DNA from: Lepisosteus oculatus
Taxonomy: Eukaryota > Chordata > Actinopteri > Semionotiformes > Lepisosteidae
Length of the DNA stretch: 64,000 bases
Direction of reading: 5' to 3'
Assembly: GCF_040954835.1 (NCBI RefSeq)
Contig: NC_090712.1
Location: 877,284-941,283 of the forward strand
The position numbers and the translations under genes were made by a program. Below the pieces are notes generated by a model, which was not told where the DNA came from, did not search any database, and was given only the letters and a program-made list of their open reading frames with translations. Positions 40,601-50,088 of the stretch are shown here, piece after piece (within the stretch, counting starts at the first letter, position 1; each line of letters starts with the position of its first letter).

Positions 40601-43073
40601 TACAGCCATCAGCACAAAGCAGACGTGTAGTTTTCAATGTTTTTCCTGCTGGTGGCTAAGTCACACTGCCACAAGAAAGCAACTGCTGGAGCAGGCTCAC
40701 CCAATAAGGCCTGATTGCCCATTACTCTCCTGGCACTTGAGCACTCGGAGCAGAGGAAGCTCGTTCGGTGGAACCGCTAAGGTAATGACCACAACACTTG
40801 ACTCAGGGCCTGGAGCCAGTGATCCTTCAAATTAATCAGAGCAGACGTCTGCAGATGAGCTTTGGAAACAAAAGAGCCGATTGCAGAGTGCACTATTGCA
40901 CTGTGTTCAGCTGGATGAACAGACGATGCTCACAGTTCTTTCTTGCCATTCCTATCAAGCCGAACAGATTTTCTGTGACATTGTGTTTGTTTATTTTGAA
41001 TTTCTATACGCTTAAGGAACAGCATTGAGTGTAGCTCTTGTGAACACATGCACATGTGCCATCTGTATCTGTGATGTTCACTCTTGTGCCTCTTAAATTT
41101 CCCATTACAGTAGTCTGCCCGGCTAACAGGCTCGAAAAATAGAGGACTGACCAAGGACTGTAGTCTGTACAGGGCTTGTATCAAAGGACTACTGCACATC
41201 TACCTGCTGACAAGAAAGGGGAAATTGGTGCTTTTAATAATGAATGTATTTATTACTCTAATGTGTGTGAAATAGCAAACCATACTACATTAGTGTTGAT
41301 TTGTTCATGTGATTGAACGAATGTCTTTATTTAAAACTCAAGATGCCGTTGGCATTCATATCGGTGTCTAGATGGTATTGAGTACTGAGTCTCAAGTTAA
41401 GCAAAAGTATTCTTGTATAATACACTCTGAGATCTATTTGTTGTGGGAGAGAGATAAAGGGGCAAAAAGATTTTTTACCTTTTGAGCTTATTTTTTGCAT
41501 AACAATATACGGACAGGAAGCTCTTAATAAGTATTGTTGAATCGGGCACAACTGATGCAGCGGCTGTGCTCTTCACCAGTTAAAAGAATCACAAAAATTA
41601 AGAGAAGGTATAACATTTCACTGCCCATGCTTCTCTCATGTAGTAGTGCATCACACTGTACATTTACAGTAACTCTTTGTTTTTGTCATGGGATGCCTGT
41701 TCATTGAAAAATGATGATAATACTGGGCTCTTAGTCACTTTGCAGATTAATTCAACAGGGCACTGGTGTGGTTAAATGCTTAAGTCTGGTGCCCTTCACA
41801 GCAGACTGATATTGTGCAGTAGATGAAACTATTAGCATGTTTACCTGTCTGGCCAAGGGGGAGCTGTAGTTTTCATTTGTAAAGTTTAAGTTCCAGTGCG
41901 GAGACACAACTTCCACTGTCTTCTTGGCCAGATCCAGGAGGCTGTGGAGGCCCGAGGAGAGGGGGACGTGGGCCGTGTCATTGCTGGAATAGGGCAGGTC
42001 TTCTGGAATGGTCTCCACCAGCACAACTCTGAAGAAGAGCAGAGGACACCCTTAAAACCCCAAGAGATGATGGCTGCTTGTGTGAAGCGTTATTATGCAA
42101 TTTCATGGTCAAGGCAGAGAAGGGCAGAGTGACACACTGTGCACTCATGCAACTGCAACAAACCACGACAAACTCAAGGCACAGCTTGATATAAGCATGG
42201 TAAAGCAACAAAAAAGCATCTAATTTGCCTGGCAAGTGTCTGAGGAGCCTGCCAACAGACCCAGGTAACTACTGTTGTACATACTGTACCTAGTGTGAGA
42301 GAAAGGTGAGATTGTAATTTTTTACAACTGCCATTGTTTCATCACTAAGATTACTGTGATATATTAAGACATAGAAACCAAAACATAAATCAATTACTTA
42401 TTATTGTTATTGGATGCTGGCAAATACCTTGACATTATATACATTTATTGTTATGGGCTAGAAATATTCAACATTGTTGTCTCTTACAAATCCTAGTGAA
42501 AGCCAGACATAAAGTACTTCTATCTCAAAGCAATGCTTCAACTCTTAAGGTTACAGATACAGAGAAGAGACTTTGAAAAATACAAAATCCATTTTTTATA
42601 AATCTCTTGCCAGAGACAAGCAGGCAAAGTTGCCGCCTGCAGCTGGCTGGGTATTTGCTCAAAGCGTCAAACCACGCTGGCAGACCTAATTGAGTTTTGA
42701 AAAGGTCTTAAAATATTTAAGCTTCATTAGCTGAAGTATTTCCCCTCTGTATAAATCATTATGCTTTTGTTAATGAAGCTCGATAGATTGGCTGAACTGT
42801 AAAACTCTTTGCCCTATACTTGTCAGAAAATGACTTAATCCCTTTATTTGTTTATTTTCTTGAGGTGTTACAGGCACTGCGTGCTGTTTCAGAAACACCC
42901 CCCTTGTCTTGGAAGAAAGTCCAATCAGAGCTGAATGTCTTCCTTCAGAGTGATTTTTGTGGTCAGGTATGGGGTGAGCCTTCCAATGGGAGGCACACAG
43001 GACCCAGAATCCGCGGAGCCTGTGTCCTGTGCTGTGTCCTGTCCTGTCCTGTGCTGTGCTGTGCTGTGCTGTG

Positions 43074-43128
<55 letters not shown>

Positions 43129-46100
43129 AGTGTGTGTGTCCCTCCTGATGACAATAAATGATAAGGCAGTGGTGAGATGTTTGCATTGCAATAACCTGCC
43201 AGCAGTCAGGGGAGCCTATGGTATCTTCTTCTGTCTAAGAAGAGCAGCCATGCAGACACCCACAGCCCTCAGCTGAATAACTGAACCGATTTTGGGTTTC
43301 CATTAACAAGAAGAGTGATTGAAAACTCCTATACAAGCTGAAGAGCTGAGCTTCTCCATGATCAGTGTTCATGCCAATGCTTTCAGGCACTGCTGCTGCT
43401 AGCTCATCATAATGATTTTCACTTTGATTAACTTTACCATTTAAGTGACGTTAACAGTGGAGGGTGTTTTCTTAAGTCTTACACGCAGGGGTTTAGGGTG
43501 TAGGACTATCCCTCACGGCAAAGGACAATTCTAAATAGCCCATTTACAGATACCTGCCCATTTAAACTGGGTCAGTACAAGTATTTTGTTAATGTACACA
43601 CATTACAGAGAGCTATGTATGTGGTTCATGTTGTTCCAATCACGCCTGGGTGAGCCAGAACTCGCAGTCCTCTGTCTCCGCAGAAAGCAGCTGCATCTCA
43701 CGAGGAGTCAAACACCTCCTGGGTCAAACACCTCCTGTGACCACTCACTCCCACTCGCCTGCCTCCAATTAACAGGTGATTAATCCATTAGCCCAGGATA
43801 TTGAGACCCTGATCCGCCACTGATCCGGTGCTCTGTCATTGAGCTTCCTTCTGTTAAGGGAAGTGCTCACAGCACAACAAGCCTGCTTCCTAGAAGCACA
43901 CTCTGCTTGAACTCGGCTCGAGGAATACTTGGTCTGTCTCGAACCTGCTCTGCCTGGTTGCTTCACATCTGTCCAGCCAAGCACCAGACAAAGTGTCATG
44001 CTCCAGCCACCAAGCCCTGCTCGACAACTCAGCCAGCCTGCCCTGCTACGCTTGCCTTCAGTCTCAGATCAGCCCGTCTGCTATCGCCTGTCCTGTTTGA
44101 CTATCTCTGCTATCTCTGTCTCTCCCTGCCTTAGTATCTCAAGATACTAGAGAACTGGTGTATGCAAAGTCTATGTCGAACCTGCTTTGATCTTCAGGTT
44201 TACGAAATAAACTCTCTGAGCCTGGACAGACACTTATTTAGTTTATCGCTGCTTTGGTCTTGAACACAGTATCAGTTTATCAAGGTTCTAAGCTTAATTT
44301 AATCTTGCAGAGCCAGTCATTCAGGCCTATAAACTGATTTTGGCATCTAGCTGGAGAAATATAGATGAGTTTTCCCATTGGAATCATGCAGTACATCATG
44401 AAAACTATAATAGATAAGATGCAGAACATGATAAGCTCAGCCCAGAGATCCATATCTCCACTGTGCTGTCTCACCACATTTGTGAAATATTGCATAAACT
44501 GTGTTCAATTTGAATTGAGCAGATTGAGCAAATGCATCACTGCCACATGCCAATGGGGCAGATTAAATAGAGGGGGCACAGCAGGCTGCTGCACCAGAAG
44601 ACACATCAGGGATCGCTTGCTACGTGTCTGAGGACTCACAGATAACGACAGCTGTTAGACTCCGAGTTCATCACCTCATTTCGTGTGTTAAGAATAATAT
44701 ATTTTTGTGCCTGGCCCCCAACAAGGCACTCTCGGGAGTGCTATGACCTCGGAGGGCTGCCCATATGGGAGAAACACTCAGCGCGGGGAGGCTCAGTGGC
44801 CGGCTGACAGTGGCCAGTTCTTCATGCTGGAGGGGCTGTGCACAGAGATTGTGTTGTGCAATCACACGTATTGGATGATTCTCAGATTCGCATTTCTGAC
44901 ACGTCTCTATGTGTAAGTGGATTGTATAAACTGTGCACAAACAGCAAATACTGTATGTGTGTGAGCGGACTTGGGCACGGATCTTAGGCATACTAGGTGT
45001 ATAAATTTGACCTATTCCCTTAAGGACAGCCTTAAGTCTTAATCAATAAAATTACCATTAAATAACTTAATCCACCCATTTTATTGTGTTATTCAACCAG
45101 GTGAGCATTAATGGCTCTCTCGTCATGTGACAGTGCTCTTCAGGAAGGTCAGGGTGTTGTGTTACGGCTATGGAGTAGATACTCTGACTGTGTCCACTTG
45201 GTCATTCATTGCCTGAAGGGATTTTTAATGTGGCATAAATATGGTGCAATATTACAGCCCAATTTATCCACAGAATCATAAATATATGTATATAGACAAA
45301 AATAAATTCCAGATAACAGCACTAAACCGTTGTGTTTATTAGGAAAATGCTTGTTCCATTTTCCTTGTAGGTAATTGTTTTGCACAACTGACTGCAGAAG
45401 GTTGATTTAATAAATGGGCTACATTAGCCAAACCCTTCTACCATTTACAGAATTTCAGCAAGAAATTTTAATCTTGCTGCCAAGCACTTGCTTAATGTGT
45501 TTCCTATTTGTTATGGATCAGGTAACATAGATTTTCATTAACCAAACTAAAATGAACTACAGTGTCTATCACTTTTATCAATGAGTGGATCTAATCATTT
45601 TTTTCACCCTTGTAAGAAAAGAGTGGCAATTTTATTTATTGTATTTTTTCCAAAAATACACAGTTCGTCAGTCATGTTAAATCAAATACAGGTGTACTAT
45701 CCCCGTGTGCCCTTTACACAGCCACTGTAATTAGAAAATAAAGCCAGTCAGAATCACCAAGCTAATTCATGGCTGTTAATTGCCTGGGGGGCAACTCCTG
45801 CATTCAATATGTGATCTCATTGAGACAAGAGCGTAAATTACTTTTATAAGGACAGAATCCAATATCAGTCCTATCAACGGCCTTCTGCTTGCAAATCTCT
45901 GCATTCCAGCACGTCAGCGAAAGAGCTCATTCAGTGACAGTCTGTACTGCCTGCCTGTCTTCTTCCTTCTCCTTTGACATGATGGTACGTGCTGAGCCCC
46001 AAATCTAATATAATTTTCTGTGAGTCCCTGGATTTCTCTTTCTGTAAGTCAAGGTACTACATGTCAGCCGGTTGCGATTTCTGCTATCGTTCTTAGCCTG

Positions 46101-49100
46101 ACAGATTGGCAGAATCCTTAGTCCTCCCTCTGTCAGAGGTGGTACGTGGTTGGCATTTGGTTTCTCCGATGTCTTTTGGAACAGCCCTTGACTGAGATTG
46201 AGCAGGTCTACAGAGACAAATCATTTGGCAAAGAAAGGTCATCTACAATACCTTCTGTGCTACATTATGTCCTACCTGTCCAGGAGCATTAGTGTGTAAA
46301 AGTGTCCGTATGCGGTTTCTTGCCAGACGCAGAAAGGATAACTCTGCTTTACGCTGTTGTGAATGTGAGACTGATTACCATTCAGGAGAGGAGTGAGAAG
46401 CTATTATGCCTGAACAAATCGACAGTCATTCACATCTTTTGGTGCCATGCAAAAATATTCAAGCCTATGGTTTATTTATACCAACAGGAGATGGATATCA
46501 ATAAAGTATTTAATCAAAATGTTCCTGCTAGCTGAGATTGCTGGATTCTTAAAGGACAGTAGGAGTTGAAGCTGGATTTCTGGATGGATCAAAGAAGAAT
46601 TTCAAGTGAACTAAACTGTGCAGAGCCAGGCAGACAAATCAAAGCCATACAATTCGATTTCATTATGTCTTCAATCACTAAAAAGAGTTACCGTAGGTCT
46701 GTTAATAGTCAGTCGGCAGCACTTTTCAAATCATGCCTAACAGCTCACCTTTACAGTATACAGTGCAGAGAGAAAGTCAGCCCCCAGTATAATTAAGCAA
46801 ATTAACATTTCTTACCATGATACCCCTGTCAGACTGAAACCGGTCTTCTCTTAAGTAACCAAAGAGGTTTATATCTACCAATTCAATGTTTTTTGAGATG
46901 CATTGGTACTGTATACAGTATGAAAAAAATAATAATTAAGAATCAGTGTAGGTGAAATAATAAGCAAACAACTAGTATACTTAGCACAATAAATGGGTCA
47001 TTAGAATCAGGAGGCTAAACAATCGGGAAGCTTAGGGCCTTCCATTCATCAGCTGATGCTGAGCTGGAAGTTGGATGGGCAGAAAGACTGATCCTAAACA
47101 TACAAGCAACAGAAAGCCTGAAGAAATTCTGCAGTTTGGCCAAGTCATAGTCATAAACGCCACTGAAATGTTATGGCAGGACCTGAAGTGAGCTGTTCGT
47201 GCAAGGAAACCCTCAAACCCTCAAAAACTGATCTGAAGACGTTTTGTAAGAACAACTGATAACAACCGAAATTCCCAAAATCTGATCCACAAGACCAATG
47301 AACAGTTACAGGAGATGTCCTGTTGACGTCATTGCTACTCATGGAGGTGCCACCAGTTGCTAAATTTTGGAGTTCAGATACTTATTCACATGGGGATATT
47401 TACTGTTGGATCATTCTGCTAATTAAATATTCCTAAAATATTGTTATGGTTATTGGAAGGGGCTATGTGGTTGCCTATGAATTTAGAGGTAATGGTCAAA
47501 CACCTGGCTTGTGTCAACATTTGCAGTTCTGTGGAGCTTCAAAGCAAGAAAGCTACTGGGGTGTTTGTTGCATGGTATGAGGTCTGGAAACATCAATTAA
47601 AGGAATTATTTGGTTCACCTTGGTTAATTAAGCTCTAGGTTAACGATTAAGAGTCATCAACATTCCAAGAACAGAGGATAAAAAGAGGAAAAGAGAAGGA
47701 AGGACAGGGGAGTAGACAGACAGACACGAGGACAGGTGAGAAAGTATTCGCCAGGCGAGAGGTCATTGTCCAGATCATCTGGAGAGACCAGATTTGAGTT
47801 CAGTATTTGAACCGTGTCAAGACAGCTTTCCATTCTGTTGTCTGAAACTCTGATTTCCTGTGCAGACAATCCCTAGGATAAAATGGATTCTCCTGGTTAA
47901 GGGATGCAATTTTAGAATAAAGAAATAAGTTTCCAATTCACTTTGTAGCTTCCAGATTTATAGAGAGAGACTCAACTAAAAGGCAGGTTGATCTCTCTTG
48001 TTGGCTTGTATAGGAGATATATAGGATCTTTGAAAACTTGATACTGTCACGAACGGTGTGATGAACCCTATGCAGGTCGGGTAGGGAACTAGTCCGGTAG
48101 GGCAATTCAAGGACGGAATCGGGAATGCAGGCAGGGTCGTATCCGAAGGGCAGTAAATCCAGCGGGCGAGACGAAGACGTAGTCGGGAAGGCAGGCAGGG
48201 TCGTTTTCCAAGAGGCTAGAAGAAGAAAGGGAATCGCAAGGTTCGAAAGTGGGAGCTAGGAAATGGGAAGACTGTTTGATACCAAGCGGTGAAGTGAAGG
48301 TTGAGGAGGTTTCAATAGCAGGTGCAGTGAGAAGGGAGAGATGGATGATTAGTTTGTGCGTTGTCGTTTCGGAAATTGGATCAGGTTGATGTCTGATTGA
48401 CAGGGGTCGTGGGAATGCGCCGGCGTTTATCTGAATTCTGCGGTTGATTATTTGAGAGTGTGACAGATACATTCTGGGGGTTTTCTGGTTGGTCAGGATA
48501 TACAGCTCCAAGATGCCTTGTCTGAAAATAGAGTACCTTGTTACTTTAAATATATATTTGTTTAACCCAGTGTGCCTGATTTATTACTCTTTTCTCCAAA
48601 GCTGTGCCAGAGAACAAAAGTCTCAGGTGCCTCTAATTATACCAAGTGCTTGGTTATATTCTTTATTATTTGAGGGTAATGATTATGTATTTATATTGAT
48701 TAGTCTATTTCCTATATTCGTTATTTTCTTAAACCCCTGTTTGTAACAATACATAAAGATTACATTTTCTCAGCACTATACCTACTCATCTCCTGTAGCC
48801 ATTTGCTTTAGTTTCTGCCTTCTTTTTTTGTCTTGTTTTAGTGTAAATTACCTCAAGATGACGTGAAAGGTGCTGTATAAAATAGCGACCTTTATTACCG
48901 GATTTAACAGAGAGAAGGAAATGAAACTGCCAGCCACCAGCCCTGCCTTGGCCAGAGTCAGATCTGATGGTTGACCTGTAAGAGGCTACAGTGTCTGTGA
49001 TTAATATCTGTTTTCTACAGCACATGAAGGTTCCTCCATATGCATATGATGAAACATTTAGGTTGATGGGTTAAATCCAATCATCTTTCCTTCAATACTC

Positions 49101-50088
49101 TGCTGTGTGCAGTAGCTCCACCCCTCATTGTAACTTAATTGTAAGGACCTACAGAACATTTCCCTTCCACCACCTTTCCTCCATTATTATCAGTGTCCCA
49201 TCCACTTGTGAAGTATTTAAAAAGCTTCTTAGTAAAAAAGCAAGACAGTTACCACAGCGACGATAAAAATTCCTCCACAACACAGCAGCAGGTCTAGAAG
49301 GGTCACATGAAAAATGTCGGCACACACAGATGGTAATAAGTCATCCAGTATATATAGCATCTTTACTATAGAACTACAGTAGATTGGCCAATTGTGTTTG
49401 CTATATCGTCCCAATATGGATGATCCAATGGGGTGGTTTTCACATCTTGTCTTGCAGCGCTCGTTGGTGGAGAGTTATGTCTCTCACCAATAGTACCACA
49501 TGCCTGTAGGCACCTGGGACACCACAGGAGGCGCTGTGGAGCAGAGAGTGCTGGACAACTACACCCACACTCCGCATGGCGGAGTGGTGGCTCAGTCAAT
49601 TGAGTTTGGAGGCTCCCCTGTACTGCCTTTAAAAGCAATCATCTTCAAGCATAGAGAAAGAAACATAAAAAATGAATAATCCCCAAGATCACTGCAGGAT
49701 GTTCATCAGTAGAGCTCCAAGAAGAAAGAAGGGCTTAGTCATTGTCTTCAGATAACCCGAAACCAGAAAACATGATTGCTTGGTTAACCTCTTATAGGGC
49801 CTATGAGGTTGAATCAAGGACATCTGATTAACACAATAGGAAAGATGATAAACACAAAAGGCAAGAGGAATTGTGATTTGTCTTGAAATCTGTGTTAATT
49901 CATAAGAGACCATGGCGCTCAAAAGAAATAATTTCTTGTGTTACCTCTTACCGACAGTTTTTGTTACAGTTGTCTTCAGTAATTCCATCTTCATCCTGAT
50001 CCCAGATGTCAACGGCAGAAAAAATCAAGGCCACCAGGACAGCGAAACAGCACACCAGGGCGAAGACCACAATGCATTTCTGCTGAGA
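28450..50088 (-). CDS. pld5: PLD5, inactive phospholipase D5, 9 coding exons, N-terminal exon(s) not in window
   Basis: Single-pass type II membrane protein of the PLD3/PLD4/PLD5 group; PLD5 is considered catalytically inactive and its role is not settled. Minus-strand exons 49952-50088, 41845-42028, 39987-40095, 39454-39581, 34762-34959, 31105-31241, 30403-30568, 29768-29858 and 28450-28679 join in frame to 459 residues, against about 536 in human. The transmembrane segment is at residues 6-25 (IVVFALVCCFAVLVALIFSA). The lumenal region holds two PLD repeats. Both HxKxxxxD motifs are degenerate: residues 161-168 read NSSFWVVD and residues 371-378 read RNKFMVTD. Human PLD5 also lacks both histidines. 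Strong matches include CIVVFALVCCF, KELGV-IYNCSCL-LDL and NFDWVGN-F-NAG-GLVI. The missing start and first 60-75 residues should lie right of 50.1 kb; I could not find them within the window. Confidence 0.95.
29047..29151. repeat. Left arm of a dispersed repeat pair in opposite orientation
   Basis: About 85 bp match the reverse complement of 32809-32895, including GAGCCACATGGTATTTTGGA and CTACCTGAGCTTGCAAT. Confidence 0.8.
29238..29729 (+). mobile_element. Solo LTR (Ty3/gypsy-like), 492 bp, 5-bp target duplication
   Basis: Begins TGTTACG, ends CGTGACA, and is flanked on both sides by GCCGC (29233-29237 and 29730-29734). Shares with the other LTRs here the CCTGGTCCCGTT, GGTTCCGACC, GGATGGATCTC and CCGCATAGGGT blocks. 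Lies in the last PLD5 intron, antisense to the gene. Confidence 0.9.
29768..29858 (-). CDS. pld5: PLD5 exon with degenerate second HKD motif
   Basis: 91 bp, acceptor CATCCAG, donor GTGAGT. Encodes KFFSPKEQRN and INRNKFMVTDNALYI. The Lys and Asp of HxKxxxxD are kept but the His is Arg, as in human PLD5 (RNKYMVTD). A solo LTR ends about 33 bp downstream of its donor. Confidence 0.95.
30041..30180. mobile_element. 140-bp LTR- or TIR-like element with 4-bp target duplication
   Basis: Bounded by exact 7-bp inverted ends TGTAACG and CGTTACA, flanked by TATG on both sides. The interior is GC-rich and non-coding. The ends are the same as those of the solo LTRs nearby, so it may be a strongly deleted LTR. 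Confidence 0.6.
30403..30568 (-). CDS. pld5: PLD5 exon (YWSRIDGMLREALILRDIK...)
   Basis: 166 bp, acceptor TTTCCAG, donor GTGAGT. Encodes REALILRDIKVRLLISCWTQ and NPLTFNFVWSLKTLC; human has REALVLRSVRVRLLLSFW and DPLTFNFISSLKAIC. Confidence 0.96.
31105..31241 (-). CDS. pld5: PLD5 exon (SSPDTFCPKDRTKDIDAIY...)
   Basis: 137 bp, phase 0 in and 2 out, acceptor TTTTCAG, donor GTCTGT. Encodes KDIDAIYKVISDARRFIYIS and ITEYLPLVNRSPH; human has DIDAIYSVIDDAKQYVYIAV. Confidence 0.95.
31343..32057. mobile_element. Non-autonomous hAT-like DNA transposon, 715 bp
   Basis: Termini are imperfect inverted repeats: left CAGGGCTGGATTCTG, right end on the opposite strand CAGTGCCGGATTTTCC. Both continue into a GGCCCTAGGCAC block. 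Flanks are GTTTGGGC and GTTTGTGC, an 8-bp duplication with one mismatch as expected for hAT. No transposase frame. Confidence 0.8.
32597..32690. repeat. Perfect tandem duplication of a 47-bp unit
   Basis: Copies 32597-32643 and 32644-32690 are identical, starting CTTACAGTACTAGTTATGCA. Confidence 0.95.
32809..32895. repeat. Right arm of the dispersed inverted repeat pair
   Basis: Reverse complement of 29047-29151 over about 85 bp. The two arms bracket PLD5 exons at 29768, 30403 and 31105. Confidence 0.8.
33009..33553 (+). mobile_element. 5S-rRNA-derived SINE (SINE3-type) with LINE-like tail
   Basis: The head resembles 5S rRNA (GCCATATCACC, then GAGCCTGGTCAGTACTTGGA and GAGACCTCCTGGGAAAA, covering the internal promoter). 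A long unrelated body follows, then the tail GTAAAGCGCTTTGAGTGG...GCACTATATAAGTGTAAG shared with LINE 3' ends here, and an ATT run. It lies in a PLD5 intron and is not a functional 5S gene. Confidence 0.85.
33554..34761. other. pld5: PLD5 intron, nothing recognised
   Basis: AT-rich intronic sequence with no supported feature. Confidence 0.5.
34762..34959 (-). CDS. pld5: PLD5 exon (TKELGVIIYNCSCLALDL...)
   Basis: 198 bp, phase 0/0, acceptor TTCGCAG, donor GTAAGT. Encodes TKELGVIIYNCSCLALDLHR and VPSMWSKRVFALYNKD; human has MKELGVIFYNCSCLVLDLQR. Confidence 0.97.
35290..36072. repeat. 27-bp minisatellite, left part
   Basis: About 28 units of a 27-bp motif such as CTGGAGCTGCCTCATCACC plus ACCACAGC. 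Two blocks near 35.36-35.45 and 35.67-35.76 are in inverted orientation and belong to a duplicated segment offset by about 309 bp. As 27 is a multiple of three, several frames stay open on both strands. Confidence 0.92.
36073..36579 (+). mobile_element. Solo LTR (Ty3/gypsy-like), 507 bp, inserted in the minisatellite
   Basis: Begins TGTCACG, ends CGTTACA, flanked by GCTGC (36068-36072 and 36580-36584), the target being minisatellite sequence. Interior is pyrimidine-rich, with GATTGTTTGC and GCATCGGATCC blocks comparable to the other LTRs. Confidence 0.9.
36580..37228. repeat. 27-bp minisatellite, right part
   Basis: About 24 units of the same motif (GCCTGGAGCTGCCTCATCA plus CCGACATG and variants). 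Encodes nonapeptide repeats (PGAASSPTW on plus, DEAAPGHVG on minus) only because of the unit length. Confidence 0.92.
37660..38094. mobile_element. Fold-back element with 68-bp inverted arms (possible Penelope-like pseudo-LTR pair)
   Basis: Arms 37660-37727 and 38027-38094 are reverse complements with about three mismatches. Each carries CACACCTGAAGAAGGCTCCA followed by CGGCCGAAA. A second inverted pair (AGCTGCAGGATAATT at 37872-37886 and 37940-37954) is nested inside. Related single ends occur near 10.86 kb and 62.68 kb. Assignment to Penelope-like elements is inference. Confidence 0.6.
38700..39275 (+). mobile_element. CR1-type LINE reverse-transcriptase fragment
   Basis: Degenerate frames encode SSNYRPASKTPLTCKVMKII and LRDSQQGFRKDKS, then SGVSHRPVSGTWLFLLYISD, the standard RT blocks (NYRP, QHGFR, GVPQGSVLGPLLFLLYIND). 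Frameshifts and loss of the catalytic FADD region show it is dead. In the PLD5 intron before the 39454 exon. Confidence 0.85.
39454..39581 (-). CDS. pld5: PLD5 exon with degenerate first HKD motif
   Basis: 128 bp, acceptor GCCCAG, donor GTATGG. Encodes YLNMASLTKGHLNSSFWVVD then KKHMYIGSASMDWRSLTQ. The active enzyme PLD3 has HTKFWVVD here; His and Lys are replaced by Asn and Ser. Confidence 0.96.
39987..40095 (-). CDS. pld5: PLD5 exon (GQDLFERLLKL...)
   Basis: 109 bp, phase 0 in and 1 out, acceptor TTCTGCAG, donor GTGAGT. Encodes GQDLFERLLKLGSQQVSLKV; human PLD5 has GQRLFEKLLQL at this place. Confidence 0.93.
40096..41844. other. pld5: PLD5 intron, nothing recognised
   Basis: Intronic sequence without supported coding or repeat features. 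Confidence 0.5.
41845..42028 (-). CDS. pld5: PLD5 exon (VVLVETIPEDL...)
   Basis: 184 bp, acceptor CTTCAG, donor GTAAAC. Encodes RVVLVETIPEDLPYSSNDTA and a segment with VEVVSPHWNLNFTNENYSS, including candidate N-glycosylation sequons typical of a lumenal domain. Confidence 0.94.
42029..43020. other. pld5: PLD5 intron, nothing recognised
   Basis: Mostly AT-rich intron; no convincing feature. Confidence 0.5.
43021..43126. repeat. Compound microsatellite: (GTCCT/GTGCT)n followed by (GT)n
   Basis: Pentamers GTCCT then GTGCT lead directly into about 26 GT dinucleotides (43075-43126), suggesting the GT run arose from the pentamer array. Confidence 0.95.
43730..44230 (+). mobile_element. LTR-like pyrimidine-rich block
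   Basis: Long C/T-rich stretch with CCAGCC and CTGCC repeats and an AATAAA near 44207, similar in texture to the solo LTRs. No termini or target duplication could be fixed. Confidence 0.3.
44231..48044. other. pld5: PLD5 intron, nothing recognised
   Basis: About 3.8 kb of AT-rich sequence with only short chance frames. Confidence 0.5.
48045..48465 (-). mobile_element. Solo LTR (Ty3/gypsy-like), 421 bp, 5-bp target duplication
   Basis: Plus strand begins TGTCACG and ends GTGTGACA, flanked by GATAC on both sides (48040-48044 and 48466-48470). Read on minus, it ends GCATAGGGTTC...CGTTCGTGACA, aligning with the 3' ends of the other LTRs, so it is in opposite orientation. Confidence 0.88.
48471..49951. 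other. pld5: PLD5 intron with one short LINE-type tail
   Basis: Contains GTGAAAGGTGCTGTATAAAA near 48.86 kb, a LINE-type 3' tail remnant; otherwise nothing recognised. Confidence 0.45.
49952..50088 (-). CDS. pld5: PLD5 transmembrane exon (first found in window)
   Basis: 137 bp, phase 0 in and 2 out, acceptor TTTGCAG, donor GTAAGA. Encodes SQQKCIVVFALVCCFAVLVA then LIFSAVDIWDQDEDG; human has SQQKCIVIFALVCCFAILVA. It contains no initiator, so an upstream coding exon is required. Confidence 0.96.

Noticed and set aside
43730..44230. Sixth solo LTR of the gypsy-like superfamily
   Set aside because: Texture is similar, but no TGTYACG/CGTKACA ends or target duplication could be found.
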